Shown here piece by piece: positions 16,095 through 26,113 of a DNA stretch of 64,000 nt (position 1 is the stretch's first letter; each line of letters starts with the position of its first letter). A program made the translations under genes and the position numbers. This DNA comes from Tepidibacter aestuarii (GTDB taxonomy: Bacteria; Bacillota; Clostridia; Peptostreptococcales; Peptostreptococcaceae): positions 248,001 to 312,000 of the forward strand of contig NZ_OW235315.1 of NCBI RefSeq assembly GCF_934924865.1. Direction: 5' to 3'. The notes below the pieces were generated by a model. The model saw nothing but the letters and a program-made list of their open reading frames with translations, was not told the DNA's origin and searched no databases.

Positions 16095-17152
16095 TAAAGC
16101 TTGGGCATGGTGCAGATGTCAATCAGATGATAAGTAAGTACAATAAAAGTGAAAATATATTAGATTTTAGCTCTAATATAAATCCATATAAACCTGAAAA
16201 TATAGAAGAATATGTACTCGAAGGGTTGAAAAATAGCATAAAATATCCAGATATAGAGTATTTAAAACTTAGAAAGAATATATCTTCTTATTTAAATTTA
16301 AACTATGAATATATAGTACCTGGAAATGGTGCCAGTGAGATAATATATATGATTATGAAGGTATTAAATGGAAGGCTAGCTATTTTAAATCCCACATTTT
16401 CAGAATATGAAAGGGCTGCTTTTATAAATAATTTAGATGTAGTAGATTTATATTTAAATGAAGATTTTAAAGTAGATATAGGAAGTATAGAGAAAGATAT
16501 AGATAAATTCGATTTTTTATTTGTATGCAATCCAAACAATCCAAGTGGAAATGTTCAAAATCTTATAGAACTACTAGATTTATTACAAAAGCACGATAAA
16601 ATTATGATACTTGATGAAACTTTTATGGAGTTTGTACATGATAGTGATGAATACTCACTAGTCAAATATATAGATACGTACAGTAATTTATTTATTATAA
16701 AGGCTGTTACTAAGTTTTTTGGGCTTCCTGGAGTAAGACTTGGTTATGGAATAACTAGTAATAAAGATATAATCCACAGTATATGGAGTATCAAGGAGCC
16801 TTGGACTGTAAATGCATTTGCTGAAAATATATGTAAATATATATTTAAAGATACAAATTATATAAGAAAAACGAAGGATTATTTTAAAGAAGAGATAAGT
16901 TATATGTTAAAAGAGTTAAATAAGATAGAAGATATAGAATGCTTCCATACAGATACAAACTTTATATTATTAAAATTAGAAAAGTATGATTCAAAATACA
17001 TTAAAGAAAAACTATTTATAAATAAAGATATATTAATAAGAGATGCATCCAATTTTAAGGGATTAGATAAAAAATATATAAGAGTTGCAGTTAAAAAAAG
17101 AGAAGAGAACGAAAGGTTAATAACTGCATTGAGAGAAATAATGGGGGTATAG
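16091..17152 (+). CDS. cobD: Threonine-phosphate decarboxylase
   Basis: A 353-residue PLP enzyme of the class I aminotransferase fold that decarboxylates L-threonine O-3-phosphate to (R)-1-amino-2-propanol phosphate, the linker of the nucleotide loop. The start HGADVN is typical of CobD. NPNNPSG near residue 150 and DETFMEF near 180 are the cofactor-contact motifs, and the Lys of AVTKFFGLPGVRLGYG (about residue 208) forms the Schiff base. It follows the S-component with an ATGA overlap, and the threonine kinase gene follows directly. Confidence 0.92.
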   Translation: MIKLGHGADVNQMISKYNKSENILDFSSNINPYKPENIEEYVLEGLKNSIKYPDIEYLKLRKNISSYLNLNYEYIVPGNGASEIIYMIMKVLNGRLAILNPTFSEYERAAFINNLDVVDLYLNEDFKVDIGSIEKDIDKFDFLFVCNPNNPSGNVQNLIELLDLLQKHDKIMILDETFMEFVHDSDEYSLVKYIDTYSNLFIIKAVTKFFGLPGVRLGYGITSNKDIIHSIWSIKEPWTVNAFAENICKYIFKDTNYIRKTKDYFKEEISYMLKELNKIEDIECFHTDTNFILLKLEKYDSKYIKEKLFINKDILIRDASNFKGLDKKYIRVAVKKREENERLITALREIMGV

Positions 17153-17153
17153 C

Positions 17154-18053
17154 ATGAAACACTATGGAATTTGCCCAGGCTCATGTGGAGAATTTATCCA
17201 GGGTATGATAAAGGACAAAGAATATTTAGTATCTTATGCTGTAAATATGTATTCAAGGGCTGATATTCATGAGACGACTAAGAATATAAATAAGGGCCCT
17301 TTTAAATCTAGAAGAGCTTTAGAAACAGTATTTGAACATTTTGGTCTTAGCAAAGATGATACTAAAAATATATCTTTAAGAATAAAAAGTAATATTCCTT
17401 TAGGTAAAGGCATGGCAAGCTCTACAGCTGATATAGGAGCTACTATAAGAGCAACACTTAGCTTTTTAAATAAAGATATAACAGATAAGGAAATATCAAA
17501 AATTGCAGCAACAATTGAGCCTACAGATTCTATATACATAAAAAACAACTGTATTTTTGATCCATTAAAAGGTGAAATATTTAAGCGATTAGGTTATATA
17601 GATGGAATAAAAATACTAACTCTTGAGCCTGATGAGAGATTAAATACTCAACATATAAGAAAGAGGCAGGATTATTTCATCAAAAAAAAGACGAATGAGG
17701 AAAAGTTAAAATATGCTTTTGATATATTAGAAAAAGGATTTGAAAATAAGGATTTAAGCTTAGTTGGAAAAGCTGCAACTATAAGTTCTATACTAAATGA
17801 AAACATACACAAAAAGGAAGGCTTGAGCGAAATAATAAAAATAAGCGAAGATTATGGAGCATATGGTGTAAATATAGCTCATAGTGGAACTGTTGTAGGA
17901 ATAATACTAGATAAAGATATGGATGAAACTAAGCTTAAAGAAAAATTGATTATGAATAAAATAAATAAAAAATATAAAAAAATATACTGTTTAAATGTTA
18001 TAAGAGCAGGATTAAGGGGAGGGTCATATGAAGTACATAAAAAATCCAAGTGA
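17154..18053 (+). CDS. pduX: L-threonine kinase (PduX-like GHMP kinase)
   Basis: A 299-residue GHMP-superfamily kinase. CPGSCGEFIQG at the N-terminus, the ATP-binding PLGKGMASSTADIGA near residue 80 and the C-terminal GAYGVNIAHSGTVVG segment fit PduX, which makes L-threonine O-3-phosphate for CobD. The adjacent order cobD-pduX supports this specificity over homoserine kinase. It starts one base after the cobD stop, and its 3' end overlaps cbiC by 26 bases. Confidence 0.88.
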   Translation: MKHYGICPGSCGEFIQGMIKDKEYLVSYAVNMYSRADIHETTKNINKGPFKSRRALETVFEHFGLSKDDTKNISLRIKSNIPLGKGMASSTADIGATIRATLSFLNKDITDKEISKIAATIEPTDSIYIKNNCIFDPLKGEIFKRLGYIDGIKILTLEPDERLNTQHIRKRQDYFIKKKTNEEKLKYAFDILEKGFENKDLSLVGKAATISSILNENIHKKEGLSEIIKISEDYGAYGVNIAHSGTVVGIILDKDMDETKLKEKLIMNKINKKYKKIYCLNVIRAGLRGGSYEVHKKSK

Positions 18054-18660
18054 GATAGAGGTTAAGAGTTTTGAAATAATACAAGGTATAATCGATGAGA
18101 TTAGACCAGGCTATGAGTTTAAGAATGAAATAGAAGAAAAGATAATAAAAAGATGTATACATACAACAGCTGATTTTGAATACTTAGACATACTTAAGAT
18201 ATCTGATAATGCGGTTGATAAATTAATAGATGCCTTAAAATCTGGTGCAACTATATATACAGATACAAATATGGCTTTATCTGGAATAAACAAGAGAAAG
18301 TTAAAGGCGCTAGGTTGTGAAATAAAGTGCTTTGTTGCAGATGAAGAAGTTGCAAAGATTGCAAAAGAAAAGAAGATAACAAGGTCAATGGCAGCTGTAG
18401 AAAAAGCTGCTAGTGAAGAGGGAAGAAAGATATTTGTAATGGGAAATGCTCCTACTGCTCTTTATAAAGTAATGGAAATGAAGGAAGAAGGAAAATTAAA
18501 CCCAGATGCAATTATAGGCGTTCCTGTGGGATTTGTTGGAGCTGCTGAATCTAAGGATGATCTTGAAAAAAGCGATAATGAATATATATTATCTAAGGGA
18601 AGAAAAGGTGGAAGTAATTTAGCTGCTGCTATAGTTAATGCAGTACTTTATAGTATATAG
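18028..18660 (+). CDS. cbiC: Cobalt-precorrin-8 methylmutase
   Basis: A 210-residue enzyme that moves the C-11 methyl group to C-12, yielding cobyrinic acid. The family motifs are visible: RCIHTTADFEY near residue 48, DTNMALSGINK, GNAPTALYKVMEM and IGVPVGFVGAAESK, followed by GRKGGSNLAAAIVNA. The His of HTTADF is the catalytic position. It starts within pduX with an AGGGGAGGGTCAT ribosome site, indicating translational coupling. Confidence 0.94.
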   Translation: MKYIKNPSEIEVKSFEIIQGIIDEIRPGYEFKNEIEEKIIKRCIHTTADFEYLDILKISDNAVDKLIDALKSGATIYTDTNMALSGINKRKLKALGCEIKCFVADEEVAKIAKEKKITRSMAAVEKAASEEGRKIFVMGNAPTALYKVMEMKEEGKLNPDAIIGVPVGFVGAAESKDDLEKSDNEYILSKGRKGGSNLAAAIVNAVLYSI

Positions 18661-18685
18661 TCTCGGCGTTGAGAAGAGGGATATT

Positions 18686-19795
18686 ATGGAAAAGTATGTT
18701 TATATAGATGGGAAGAAGTATAGAAGGGGTTATACTACTGGATCTACTGCTACAGGTGCAGCTAAAGCTGCGGCTTTTATGGCGTTAAAAGGAGAAAAGG
18801 TAGATAGCATTCAGATAGATACACCTAAAGGGATAAGGCTAGATTTAAAGGTTGAGAATCAGGAAGTAGTACAAGATTATGCTGTGGCTTCTGTCAAGAA
18901 AGATGGGGGAGATGACAAGGATGCTACTCATAATTTAGATATATTTGCAAAGGTTACTATAAATAATACTGGAAGTATTAATATAGATGGTGGTATTGGT
19001 GTTGGAAGGGTAACTAAGAAAGGTCTTAATATTGCTATTGGAAATGCTGCTATTAATAAGGTTCCTATGCAGATGATAGAAAAGGAAGTTAGGGAAGTTG
19101 TAGGGGATTTAGGAGCAGATATTTTGATCTATATTCCAAGAGGTAAGGAAATTGCTAAGAAGACTTTTAATCCAAGGCTTGGAATAGAAGGCGGTATATC
19201 TATAATAGGAACTACTGGTATTGTAGAGCCTATGTCTGAGGAAGGTTGGAAGAAGTCTCTTTCTATTGAGCTGGGGATGAAAAGGAAGCAGGGAATTAAA
19301 AATATTATACTCGTTCCAGGAAATCATGGAGAGAATTTCGTAAAAGATATTTTAAATATTGATTCTAATTATGTTGTTAGAACTAGTAATTTCATAGGAT
19401 ATATGATAAAGGAAGCTGAAAGGTTTGGGTTTGAAAAGATACTTATGGTAGGTCATTTAGGTAAGTTTGTAAAACTAGCTGGTGGTATTTTTCATACTCA
19501 CAGTAAGATGGCTGATTGTAGGATGGAGATACTTATAACTCATTTGTCTTTAATGGGTGCTGATATAAGTGTTTTAAAAGAAATATATAATTGTCCAACT
19601 ACAGAGGCTGCAATAGATATAATATCTGAGAATGGATATGAAGAAGTATACGATATTATAGCAAATAAAGGAAGAGATAAGATTATTCAAAGGCTAGATA
19701 ATGACATTGAGGTTGAGATTATGATATTTTCTATGGAACTTGATATGCTTGGAAAAAGTGAGGGTGCAGATAATCTGTTGGAGGTATTTGAATGA
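18686..19795 (+). CDS. cbiD: Cobalt-precorrin-5B C1-methyltransferase
   Basis: A 369-residue S-adenosylmethionine-dependent enzyme methylating C-1 in the anaerobic corrin pathway. It carries the N-terminal GYTTGSTATGAAKAA signature, KKDGGDDKDATH near residue 70, GGIGVGRVTKKGL and the later VGHLGKFVKLAGG and HSKMADCRMEI blocks. I choose ATG 18686 with GAGAAGAGGG upstream; an upstream in-frame ATG at 18638 lies inside cbiC and has no ribosome site. Its last bases overlap cbiE (ATGA). Confidence 0.93.
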   Translation: MEKYVYIDGKKYRRGYTTGSTATGAAKAAAFMALKGEKVDSIQIDTPKGIRLDLKVENQEVVQDYAVASVKKDGGDDKDATHNLDIFAKVTINNTGSINIDGGIGVGRVTKKGLNIAIGNAAINKVPMQMIEKEVREVVGDLGADILIYIPRGKEIAKKTFNPRLGIEGGISIIGTTGIVEPMSEEGWKKSLSIELGMKRKQGIKNIILVPGNHGENFVKDILNIDSNYVVRTSNFIGYMIKEAERFGFEKILMVGHLGKFVKLAGGIFHTHSKMADCRMEILITHLSLMGADISVLKEIYNCPTTEAAIDIISENGYEEVYDIIANKGRDKIIQRLDNDIEVEIMIFSMELDMLGKSEGADNLLEVFE

Positions 19796-20400
19796 TAAAC
19801 ATAATTGGGATAGGTCCTGGAAATTTAAATTACCTGACTAAGATAGGTGAGAATGTAGTACATAAAAGTGATGTATTAATAGGTGGAACGAGGAATTTAA
19901 ATAGTTTCAATGATTTTAATGGAGAAAAGATAGAGATAAAGGGAAGCCTTAAAAAAATTATAGATTATATAAATGAGAATAAGGATAAAAACATATCGAT
20001 AATAGCCTCCGGTGATCCTAGTATATATGGAATAGGAAAGTATATGGTTAGTGAGCTTGGAAGCGAAAATGTAAATATAGTATCGGGAATAAGCTCTATC
20101 CAGTATATTTTTTCAAGAATTAGTATGGATATGAATGATATATATATAAGTAGTTGCCATGGCAAACAACCCGATTTTGATTATATATTATCTCACAAAA
20201 AAGTTGCTTTAGTCACAGATAATATAATTGGTCCAAAGGAAATTGCTAAAGAGATAATAAAAAGAAAATTAAATAAGGCTATGGTAGTAGGGGAGAACCT
20301 TTCTTACGAAAATGAGAAAATAACTATAGGCTCTTGTGAAGATATAATGAATTTAGACAAATTTGATATGAATGTAGTGGTGATATACGATGAAGGATAG
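19792..20400 (+). CDS. cbiE: Cobalt-precorrin-7 C5-methyltransferase
   Basis: A 202-residue tetrapyrrole methylase with the family start INIIGIGPGNLNYLT (AdoMet-site GxGPG) and SGDPSIYGIG near residue 75. It methylates C-5. Its partner CbiT, fused to it in many organisms as CobL, is encoded separately right after with an 11-base overlap. Confidence 0.92.
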   Translation: MINIIGIGPGNLNYLTKIGENVVHKSDVLIGGTRNLNSFNDFNGEKIEIKGSLKKIIDYINENKDKNISIIASGDPSIYGIGKYMVSELGSENVNIVSGISSIQYIFSRISMDMNDIYISSCHGKQPDFDYILSHKKVALVTDNIIGPKEIAKEIIKRKLNKAMVVGENLSYENEKITIGSCEDIMNLDKFDMNVVVIYDEG

Positions 20401-20950
20401 CGAATTTATAAGGGGTAAGGTCCCGATGACTAAAGAAGAAATAAGGACTATATCTATAAGTAAACTAAATTTAAAGAACTGCAGTACATTCCTAGATGTA
20501 GGTGGGGGAACAGGAAGCATAAGTATACAAGCATCTTTAGAGAATAAAGGTTTAGAAGTATTTACTATAGAGCGGAATGAAGAGGCAGTTGAGCTCATAC
20601 ATGAAAATATTGATAAATTCAATATAAATAATATAAAAGTTATAAAAGACTACGCACCAGTAGATTGCTTTGATAAAAAAATAGATGCAGCTTTCATAGG
20701 AGGCAGTGGTGGCAATCTAGAAGATATAATAATATGGCTTAAAAAACTATTGAATAAAGATGGTATCTTAGTCATCAACTGTATAATACTTCAAACACTT
20801 AATGAGTCTTTAAAAATACTTGAACAACAAGGTTTTGAAGATATAGAATGTGTACAAGCTTGTGTATCAAGGCTTGAAAAATTAGGTAAAGGAAATTATT
20901 TCAAGCCTTTAAATCCAACATATATAATTTCATGTAAAAGGGGTAGATAA
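20390..20950 (+). CDS. cbiT: Cobalt-precorrin-6B C15-methyltransferase (decarboxylating)
   Basis: A 186-residue class I Rossmann-type methyltransferase. [13 protein letters not shown] at the N-terminus is the CbiT hallmark, [13 protein letters not shown] is the AdoMet-binding loop and [13 protein letters not shown] is the CbiT/CobL motif. It methylates C-15 and removes the C-12 acetate carboxyl. The start codon lies within the end of cbiE. Confidence 0.93.
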   Translation: MKDSEFIRGKVPMTKEEIRTISISKLNLKNCSTFLDVGGGTGSISIQASLENKGLEVFTIERNEEAVELIHENIDKFNINNIKVIKDYAPVDCFDKKIDAAFIGGSGGNLEDIIIWLKKLLNKDGILVINCIILQTLNESLKILEQQGFEDIECVQACVSRLEKLGKGNYFKPLNPTYIISCKRGR

Positions 20951-20952
20951 TA

Positions 20953-21702
20953 ATGAAGATTCATTTCGTAGGAGCAGGACCAGGAGATAAGGAACTTATA
21001 ACATTGAAAGGATACAAATTATTGAGCGAAGCCGATGTTGTTATATATGCTGGCTCTTTGGTTAATCCAGAACTTCTTGATTACTGTAAAGAAGGATGTG
21101 AAATTCATAATAGTGCTTATATGGATTTAGGAGAAATAGTAGATGTTATGAAAAAGGGAGTTAAGGAAAATAAGAGTGTTGTAAGACTTCAAACAGGAGA
21201 CTTCTCTATATATGGATCAATTAGAGAACAAGTAGAAGAGCTTGCTAAAGAAGATATAGGATATGACTGTACACCAGGAGTTAGTTCATTCCTTGGAGCA
21301 TCATCTGCACTTGGAGTTGAGTACACAGTACCTGAAATATCTCAAAGTGTTATCATAACTAGAATGGAAGGAAGAACTCCAGTACCAGAGAAAGAGTCTA
21401 TAGAGTCTTTTGCAAAGCATCAAACGTCTATGGTTATATTCTTATCCGTTCAAGAAATAGAGAAGGTTGTATCTAGACTTATTGAGGGTGGATATACAGA
21501 AGAAACTCCAATTGCAGTTGTATATAAGGCTACTTGGAAAGAAGAGAAAATAGTTAAAGGTAACTTAAAGAATATAGCTGCTAAGGTTAAAGAAGAAGGA
21601 ATAAATAAAACAGCTCTTATAATGGTTGGAGAATTTCTTGGCAAAGAGTACAATTACTCAAAATTGTACGATAAGGAATTTAAGCATGAATACAGAAAGT
21701 AA
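20953..21702 (+). CDS. cbiF: Cobalt-precorrin-4 C11-methyltransferase
   Basis: A 249-residue tetrapyrrole methylase. [19 protein letters not shown] is the AdoMet P-loop-like motif, followed by [27 protein letters not shown] and [16 protein letters not shown], all typical of CbiF. It begins two bases after cbiT and overlaps cbiG by 17 bases. Confidence 0.94.
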   Translation: MKIHFVGAGPGDKELITLKGYKLLSEADVVIYAGSLVNPELLDYCKEGCEIHNSAYMDLGEIVDVMKKGVKENKSVVRLQTGDFSIYGSIREQVEELAKEDIGYDCTPGVSSFLGASSALGVEYTVPEISQSVIITRMEGRTPVPEKESIESFAKHQTSMVIFLSVQEIEKVVSRLIEGGYTEETPIAVVYKATWKEEKIVKGNLKNIAAKVKEEGINKTALIMVGEFLGKEYNYSKLYDKEFKHEYRK

Positions 21703-22720
21703 TAAAGCTGTAATAGCACTTACTTCAAATGGAAAAAATCTCGCACTTAACATAAAAAAGTATATGAAGTGCGATGTATACGTAAATAACAAGATCCTTT
21801 GTGATAACACTATGCCTGTAAAAGGAAAATTCAAAGAATTTGTAGGAGAGATATTCTATAAATACGATTATTTGATATTTATAATGGCAACTGGTATTGT
21901 AGTCAGAAGTATTTGCCCTTATATAAAGGATAAGACTCAAGACCCAGCTATAATAGTAATGGATGAGAAGGGAAATAATGTTATAAGTCTTTTATCTGGT
22001 CATATAGGTGGAGCAAATGAGATGACTATAAAGCTAAGTGATTATCTAAATTCTAATCCAGTTATAACTACTGCTACAGATGTAAACAATAAATCAGCGC
22101 TTGATATGATAATAAAAAAAATAGATGCTCATATAGATGATTTTAAACAAAATGTAAAAAGAGTAAATTCATATCTTGTAGAAGGCAAAAAAGTAGGTAT
22201 ATACATGGAAGAAAATTATGATATAGATACTAGGGGTTTTGTATTAATAAAAGATAAAAATAATATTAAAGATATAGATACTTTAATTTACATAACTAAT
22301 AAGAAATATATAGATATAAAACATAAGGATATTATAAAGTTAACTCCTAAGAATATTGTTTTATCAGTCGGGTGTAGAAGAGACATTGATTCTAATCTGA
22401 TGTATGAGTCCTTTGAAGATTTTTTAAATAAAAAAGATATAGATATAAACTCTATAAAGGTAGTTGGAAGTGTAGATCTTAAAAAATATGAGAAGGCTAT
22501 AATTGATTTAGCAAACAAGCTTGGAGTAAAGTTTGAAATAGTATCTAGAGAAGAAATACTAAAAGTTGAAGATAAATTTGAAAAATCAGAGTTTGTAAAG
22601 AAATCTATTGGGGTATATTCAGTAGTTGAGCCAGTTTCGTATATATTAAGTGGCGAAAATTTGATTGCAAACAAAACAAAGTATAAAGGAATAACTTTTG
22701 GATTGGGGAGATTAAAATGA
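21686..22720 (+). CDS. cbiG: Cobalt-precorrin 5A hydrolase
   Basis: A 344-residue enzyme that opens the delta-lactone and releases the C-20/C-1 two-carbon unit as acetaldehyde. It has the CbiG N-domain ([39 protein letters not shown]), a linker and the C-domain ([16 protein letters not shown] near the end). ATG 21686 is chosen, with ATAAGGAA upstream inside the end of cbiF. It overlaps cbiH by four bases. Confidence 0.93.
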   Translation: MNTESNKAVIALTSNGKNLALNIKKYMKCDVYVNNKILCDNTMPVKGKFKEFVGEIFYKYDYLIFIMATGIVVRSICPYIKDKTQDPAIIVMDEKGNNVISLLSGHIGGANEMTIKLSDYLNSNPVITTATDVNNKSALDMIIKKIDAHIDDFKQNVKRVNSYLVEGKKVGIYMEENYDIDTRGFVLIKDKNNIKDIDTLIYITNKKYIDIKHKDIIKLTPKNIVLSVGCRRDIDSNLMYESFEDFLNKKDIDINSIKVVGSVDLKKYEKAIIDLANKLGVKFEIVSREEILKVEDKFEKSEFVKKSIGVYSVVEPVSYILSGENLIANKTKYKGITFGLGRLK

Positions 22721-23442
22721 TTTATGTAATAGGAATAGGCCCAGGTAGCAAAGATTTGATGACTAATGAAGCTATAGAAGCTCTAGAAAAAAGTGAAGTT
22801 ATAGTAGGATATAAAACTTATATAAATTTAGTTGAAGAATTTATAAAAGACAAAGAAGTAGTTCAAAATGGAATGAGAAAAGAAATAGAGAGATGTCAAG
22901 ATGCTATAGATAAGGCTAAAGAAGGTAAGGAAGTTGCTGTTATAAGTAGTGGAGATAGCGGAATATATGGGATGGCAGGTCTTATTCTTGAACTTGTGAC
23001 TAAACAAAACTTAGATATAGATGTAAAAATTGTACCTGGAGTTACTGCTAGCATAGGAGCAGCAGCTGTACTTGGAGCACCTATTATGCATGATTTTTGT
23101 CATATAAGCCTTAGTGACCTACTTACTCCTTGGGATGTTATAGAAAAAAGACTAAAGCTTGCTGCTGAAGCTGACTTTGTAATATGTTTATATAATCCTA
23201 GAAGCAAAGGTAGAAAGGACCACTTAAAGAGAGCATTTGAAATAATGGGTGAGTTTAAGTCTGGAGATATACCTGTTGGAATAGTTAAGGACGTAGCTAG
23301 AGATGGTCAGTGTAAGCAAGTTGTAAAATACAAGGATGTAGATTTTGAAACAGTTGATATGACTACTATTGTAATAATAGGAAATAAATCCACTTATATA
23401 CATGAAGATAAAATGATAACTCCAAGGGGTTATGTTATATGA
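22717..23442 (+). CDS. cbiH: Cobalt-factor III C17-methyltransferase
   Basis: A 241-residue tetrapyrrole methylase that also drives ring contraction. [58 protein letters not shown] and LYNPRSKGRKDHL are diagnostic for CbiH/CobJ. The protein is the short form without a C-terminal extension. It overlaps cbiG and cbiJ by four bases each. Confidence 0.94.
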   Translation: MIYVIGIGPGSKDLMTNEAIEALEKSEVIVGYKTYINLVEEFIKDKEVVQNGMRKEIERCQDAIDKAKEGKEVAVISSGDSGIYGMAGLILELVTKQNLDIDVKIVPGVTASIGAAAVLGAPIMHDFCHISLSDLLTPWDVIEKRLKLAAEADFVICLYNPRSKGRKDHLKRAFEIMGEFKSGDIPVGIVKDVARDGQCKQVVKYKDVDFETVDMTTIVIIGNKSTYIHEDKMITPRGYVI

Positions 23443-24203
23443 TACTAGTTCTTGGAGGAACTAGTGATAGCCTAAAAATATGTGATTTACTCAATAAAAT
23501 GGGTAAATCATATATTCTATCTGTTGCAACTGACTATGGAAGAGAAATTTCCAAAAATTACTGCAAAGACATTAATGTAGCTAGACTAGATAAGTATGAT
23601 ATGATTAAATTTGCTAGGAAAAATAATATAACAATTATTATAGATGCAACTCATCCATATGCTTTAGAAGTATCGCAAAACGCCATGGATGCAAGCCGTG
23701 AACTAGGCGTAAAATATATAAGATATGAACGATGTTCAAGTGATATATTGGAGCATGAGAGCATAATAAAGGTTGATAGCATAAAAGAAGCTTGTGATAT
23801 TGCCAATAAAATAGGTGAGAATATATTTTTGTCTACAGGAAGTAAAAATTTAGGGCAATTTGTTCACAACTTGAAAAATAAAAATATTATAGCTAGGGTT
23901 CTCCCGACATCTGAAGTCTTAAAATCTTGCGAGAGTTTAGGTTTAAAAGCTCATAATATAGTAGCTATGAAAGGACCGTTTTCTTATGATATAAACAAGC
24001 ATTTATACAAGTTTTATAATTGTGATTTGGTTATAACAAAAGAAAGTGGAGTAGCGGGAGGATTTGAAGAAAAATTAAGAGCGAGTATTGACTCAAATAT
24101 AAAAACTATAGTAATACTAAGACCCAGCCTTGATTATCCAGAAAAGATAGATGATATTGAAGAACTAAACTTGCAACTATTTTTGAGCAACGGAGCCCGT
24201 TAG
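23439..24203 (+). CDS. cbiJ: Cobalt-precorrin-6A reductase with repeat-derived C-terminus
   Basis: A 254-residue CbiJ/CobK reductase: ILVLGGTSDSLKICDLL at the N-terminus, IIDATHPYALEVSQNAMDA near residue 70, FLSTGSKNLGQF and VITKESGVAGGFEEKL are family motifs. The last dozen residues (LQLFLSNGAR) and the stop codon come from a dispersed ~80-base repeat that also occurs at 56753-56831, so the native end of the gene has been replaced or extended. The catalytic body is intact, and I expect an active enzyme. Confidence 0.9.
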   Translation: MILVLGGTSDSLKICDLLNKMGKSYILSVATDYGREISKNYCKDINVARLDKYDMIKFARKNNITIIIDATHPYALEVSQNAMDASRELGVKYIRYERCSSDILEHESIIKVDSIKEACDIANKIGENIFLSTGSKNLGQFVHNLKNKNIIARVLPTSEVLKSCESLGLKAHNIVAMKGPFSYDINKHLYKFYNCDLVITKESGVAGGFEEKLRASIDSNIKTIVILRPSLDYPEKIDDIEELNLQLFLSNGAR

Positions 24204-24250
24204 GGATCGTTGGCGACATGAGTCAGTGCGGAGCGACTAGACGAATTTTT
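24170..24250 (+). repeat. Dispersed ~80-bp repeat, copy A (inside the cbi/hem operon)
   Basis: Nearly identical to 56753-56831: both read CTTRCAACTATTTTTGAGC, then ACGGAGCCCG, ATCGTTGGCGACATGAGTCA and finally CTAGACGAATTTTT. I count four substitutions and one indel. Small stems are possible (AACGG/CCGTT, TCG/CGA, AGTC/GACT), and the copy ends in five T. It provides the cbiJ stop codon and lies 15 bases before the hemA start. Confidence 0.85.
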
Positions 24251-24265
24251 ATGGAGGGCGAAATT

Positions 24266-25501
24266 ATGAAAGTAGCAGTTGTAGGGGTGAATCATAATAC
24301 TGCTCCTATTAGAATAAGAGAGAAGGTATCTTTTACAGAATCAAAGAAAATAGAAGGCTCAAATTTTTTGCTTGATAACGGTATAGAAGAAGTGATTATT
24401 TTATCAACTTGCAATAGAAGTGAGATATATATAGTCGGAAAAGATATAGATTCAAAGGTAGATATAGTTAAAGATTTTTATGAAGACTATTTTGATGAAA
24501 AAGATATAAGAGAGTATTTATTTGATAAAAAACATAAAGAAGCTATAAATCATATATATGAGGTTGCTTCAGGTCTTGATTCATTAGTTTTAGGGGAAGA
24601 TCAGATTCTTGGTCAGGCAAAAGAAGCTATGCTATTTTCTATGGAACTAGGTTTTAGCGGGAAAATTTTAAATAAGCTTTTTAGAGAAGCTATAACTACT
24701 AGTAAGAATATAAAAAATGAGACTAAAATATCAGAGAATCCTTTGTCTATAAGTTATATAGGAGTTAAATTTTTAAAACAGAAACTCAAATCATTAAAAA
24801 ATAAAAAAGCCCTTATAATAGGTGTTGGAAAAATGAGCATATTAGCTCTTAAGCACTTAATAGAGGAAGATTTAGATGAGATATATATGACAAATAGATC
24901 CCATAAAAAGGTTTTGGATTTAAGCGATGATTTTCCTATGGTAAAACCTATAGAATATGAAAAAAGATATGAGATATTAAAGGATGTAGATATTGTTATA
25001 ACTGCAACAGCATCTCCTCATACTATAATAAAAAAAGATGAGATGATGGATATAGATAATGAAATTTATATAATGGATATAGCTCTTCCCCGTGATGTTG
25101 AAGAGTCTGTTAGTGAGCTTCCAAATATTAATGTTTATGATATAGATAATCTTAAAAAAATATCTGATGAAAATGAACAAAGAAGAATCCAGCTATCTAA
25201 GGTAGCTAAAGAAATTATAGATGAGAGTATAAATGAGTTTTTAGACTGGATGAGCAGTATAAAGGTAGACCCAACTATAAAATCTTTAAATGAAAGATGT
25301 AGTGATATACAAAGTGATACACTTGATTATATATACAGAAAGTTAGACCTTGACTGTAGAGAAAAGAAGATAATAGAAAAAATGTTGACTTCTGCTTTAA
25401 AAAGGGTTATTAGAGAACCGATTATAAAGCTTAAATCTACTAAAGATGAGGGAAAAGTAAAGGATTACACTAGTATAATTGAAGAATTATTCGATCTTTA
25501 G
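24266..25501 (+). CDS. hemA: Glutamyl-tRNA reductase
   Basis: A 411-residue NADPH-dependent enzyme that makes glutamate-1-semialdehyde, the first committed step of C5-pathway tetrapyrrole synthesis. VGVNHNTAPI at the N-terminus, STCNRSEIY (catalytic Cys), ASGLDSLVLGEDQILGQ and the NADP-domain GVGKMS are present, with a C-terminal dimerisation helix. ATG 24266 is chosen with GGAGGGCG upstream; starts at 24218 or 24251 would make the N-terminus from the dispersed repeat. Same operon as the cbi genes, 62 bases after cbiJ. Confidence 0.94.
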   Translation: MKVAVVGVNHNTAPIRIREKVSFTESKKIEGSNFLLDNGIEEVIILSTCNRSEIYIVGKDIDSKVDIVKDFYEDYFDEKDIREYLFDKKHKEAINHIYEVASGLDSLVLGEDQILGQAKEAMLFSMELGFSGKILNKLFREAITTSKNIKNETKISENPLSISYIGVKFLKQKLKSLKNKKALIIGVGKMSILALKHLIEEDLDEIYMTNRSHKKVLDLSDDFPMVKPIEYEKRYEILKDVDIVITATASPHTIIKKDEMMDIDNEIYIMDIALPRDVEESVSELPNINVYDIDNLKKISDENEQRRIQLSKVAKEIIDESINEFLDWMSSIKVDPTIKSLNERCSDIQSDTLDYIYRKLDLDCREKKIIEKMLTSALKRVIREPIIKLKSTKDEGKVKDYTSIIEELFDL

Positions 25502-25516
25502 GTTAGAGGTGGTATA

Positions 25517-26113
25517 ATGTTTTATCCTATGATGATAAAACTAGATAATAAGAAGGTAACTATAGTAGGAGGCGGAAAAGTAGCATTTAGAAAGGCAAAA
25601 AAATTTATGGAGTTTAATTGCGACATAAAAGTCGTAAGTCCTTCGTTCATAAAAGATTTTGATAGTATAGATGTTAAGCTTATAAATGATGAATATAAAG
25701 AAGATTATTTGAAAGAATCCTTTATAGTTATAGCGGCTGCATCTAATAAAAAGGTGAATGAGGATATATCTAGTTACTGTAAAGAAAATGATATTATGTG
25801 CAATAGAGCTGATAATAGAGATTTATCTGATTTTATAGTACCTTCAAGCGTTAAAAGAGGAGATTTGGTTATTAGTGTGTCGACCATGGGAAATAGTCCA
25901 TCTCTTGCATCAAAGATAAGAAAAGAGCTTGAGAGCAACTATGGCATTGAGTATGAAGAATATGTAAATATTTTAGGAGATATAAGAGATTTAGTTTTAG
26001 AAAAATGTACGGATAAGGATGAAAAGAAGAGAATACTAAATGAGTTAGTAAACTTAGACATAGAAGAACTAAAAAAGAGGAGACTTGATTATGAAAATAA
26101 TAGTTGGAACTAG
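25517..26113 (+). CDS. sirC: Precorrin-2 dehydrogenase
   Basis: A 198-residue NAD-dependent enzyme oxidising precorrin-2 to sirohydrochlorin. It has the short SirC/Met8p N-terminal layout: MMIKLDNKKVTIVGGGKVAFRK, VIAAASNKKVNEDI, CNRADNRDLSDFIVPS and STMGNSPSLASKIRKELE. It lacks any fused methyltransferase (unlike CysG) and is of dehydrogenase-only length, so ferrochelatase activity is doubtful. Its product is the branch point for CbiK (cobalt) and for siroheme (iron) needed by the ahb genes. The end overlaps hemC by 23 bases. Confidence 0.9.
   Translation: MFYPMMIKLDNKKVTIVGGGKVAFRKAKKFMEFNCDIKVVSPSFIKDFDSIDVKLINDEYKEDYLKESFIVIAAASNKKVNEDISSYCKENDIMCNRADNRDLSDFIVPSSVKRGDLVISVSTMGNSPSLASKIRKELESNYGIEYEEYVNILGDIRDLVLEKCTDKDEKKRILNELVNLDIEELKKRRLDYENNSWN

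Noticed and set aside
24218..24265. N-terminal extension of HemA (MSQCGATRRIF...)
   Set aside because: It is encoded by the dispersed repeat. The conserved HemA start MKVAVVGVNHN has its own ribosome site.
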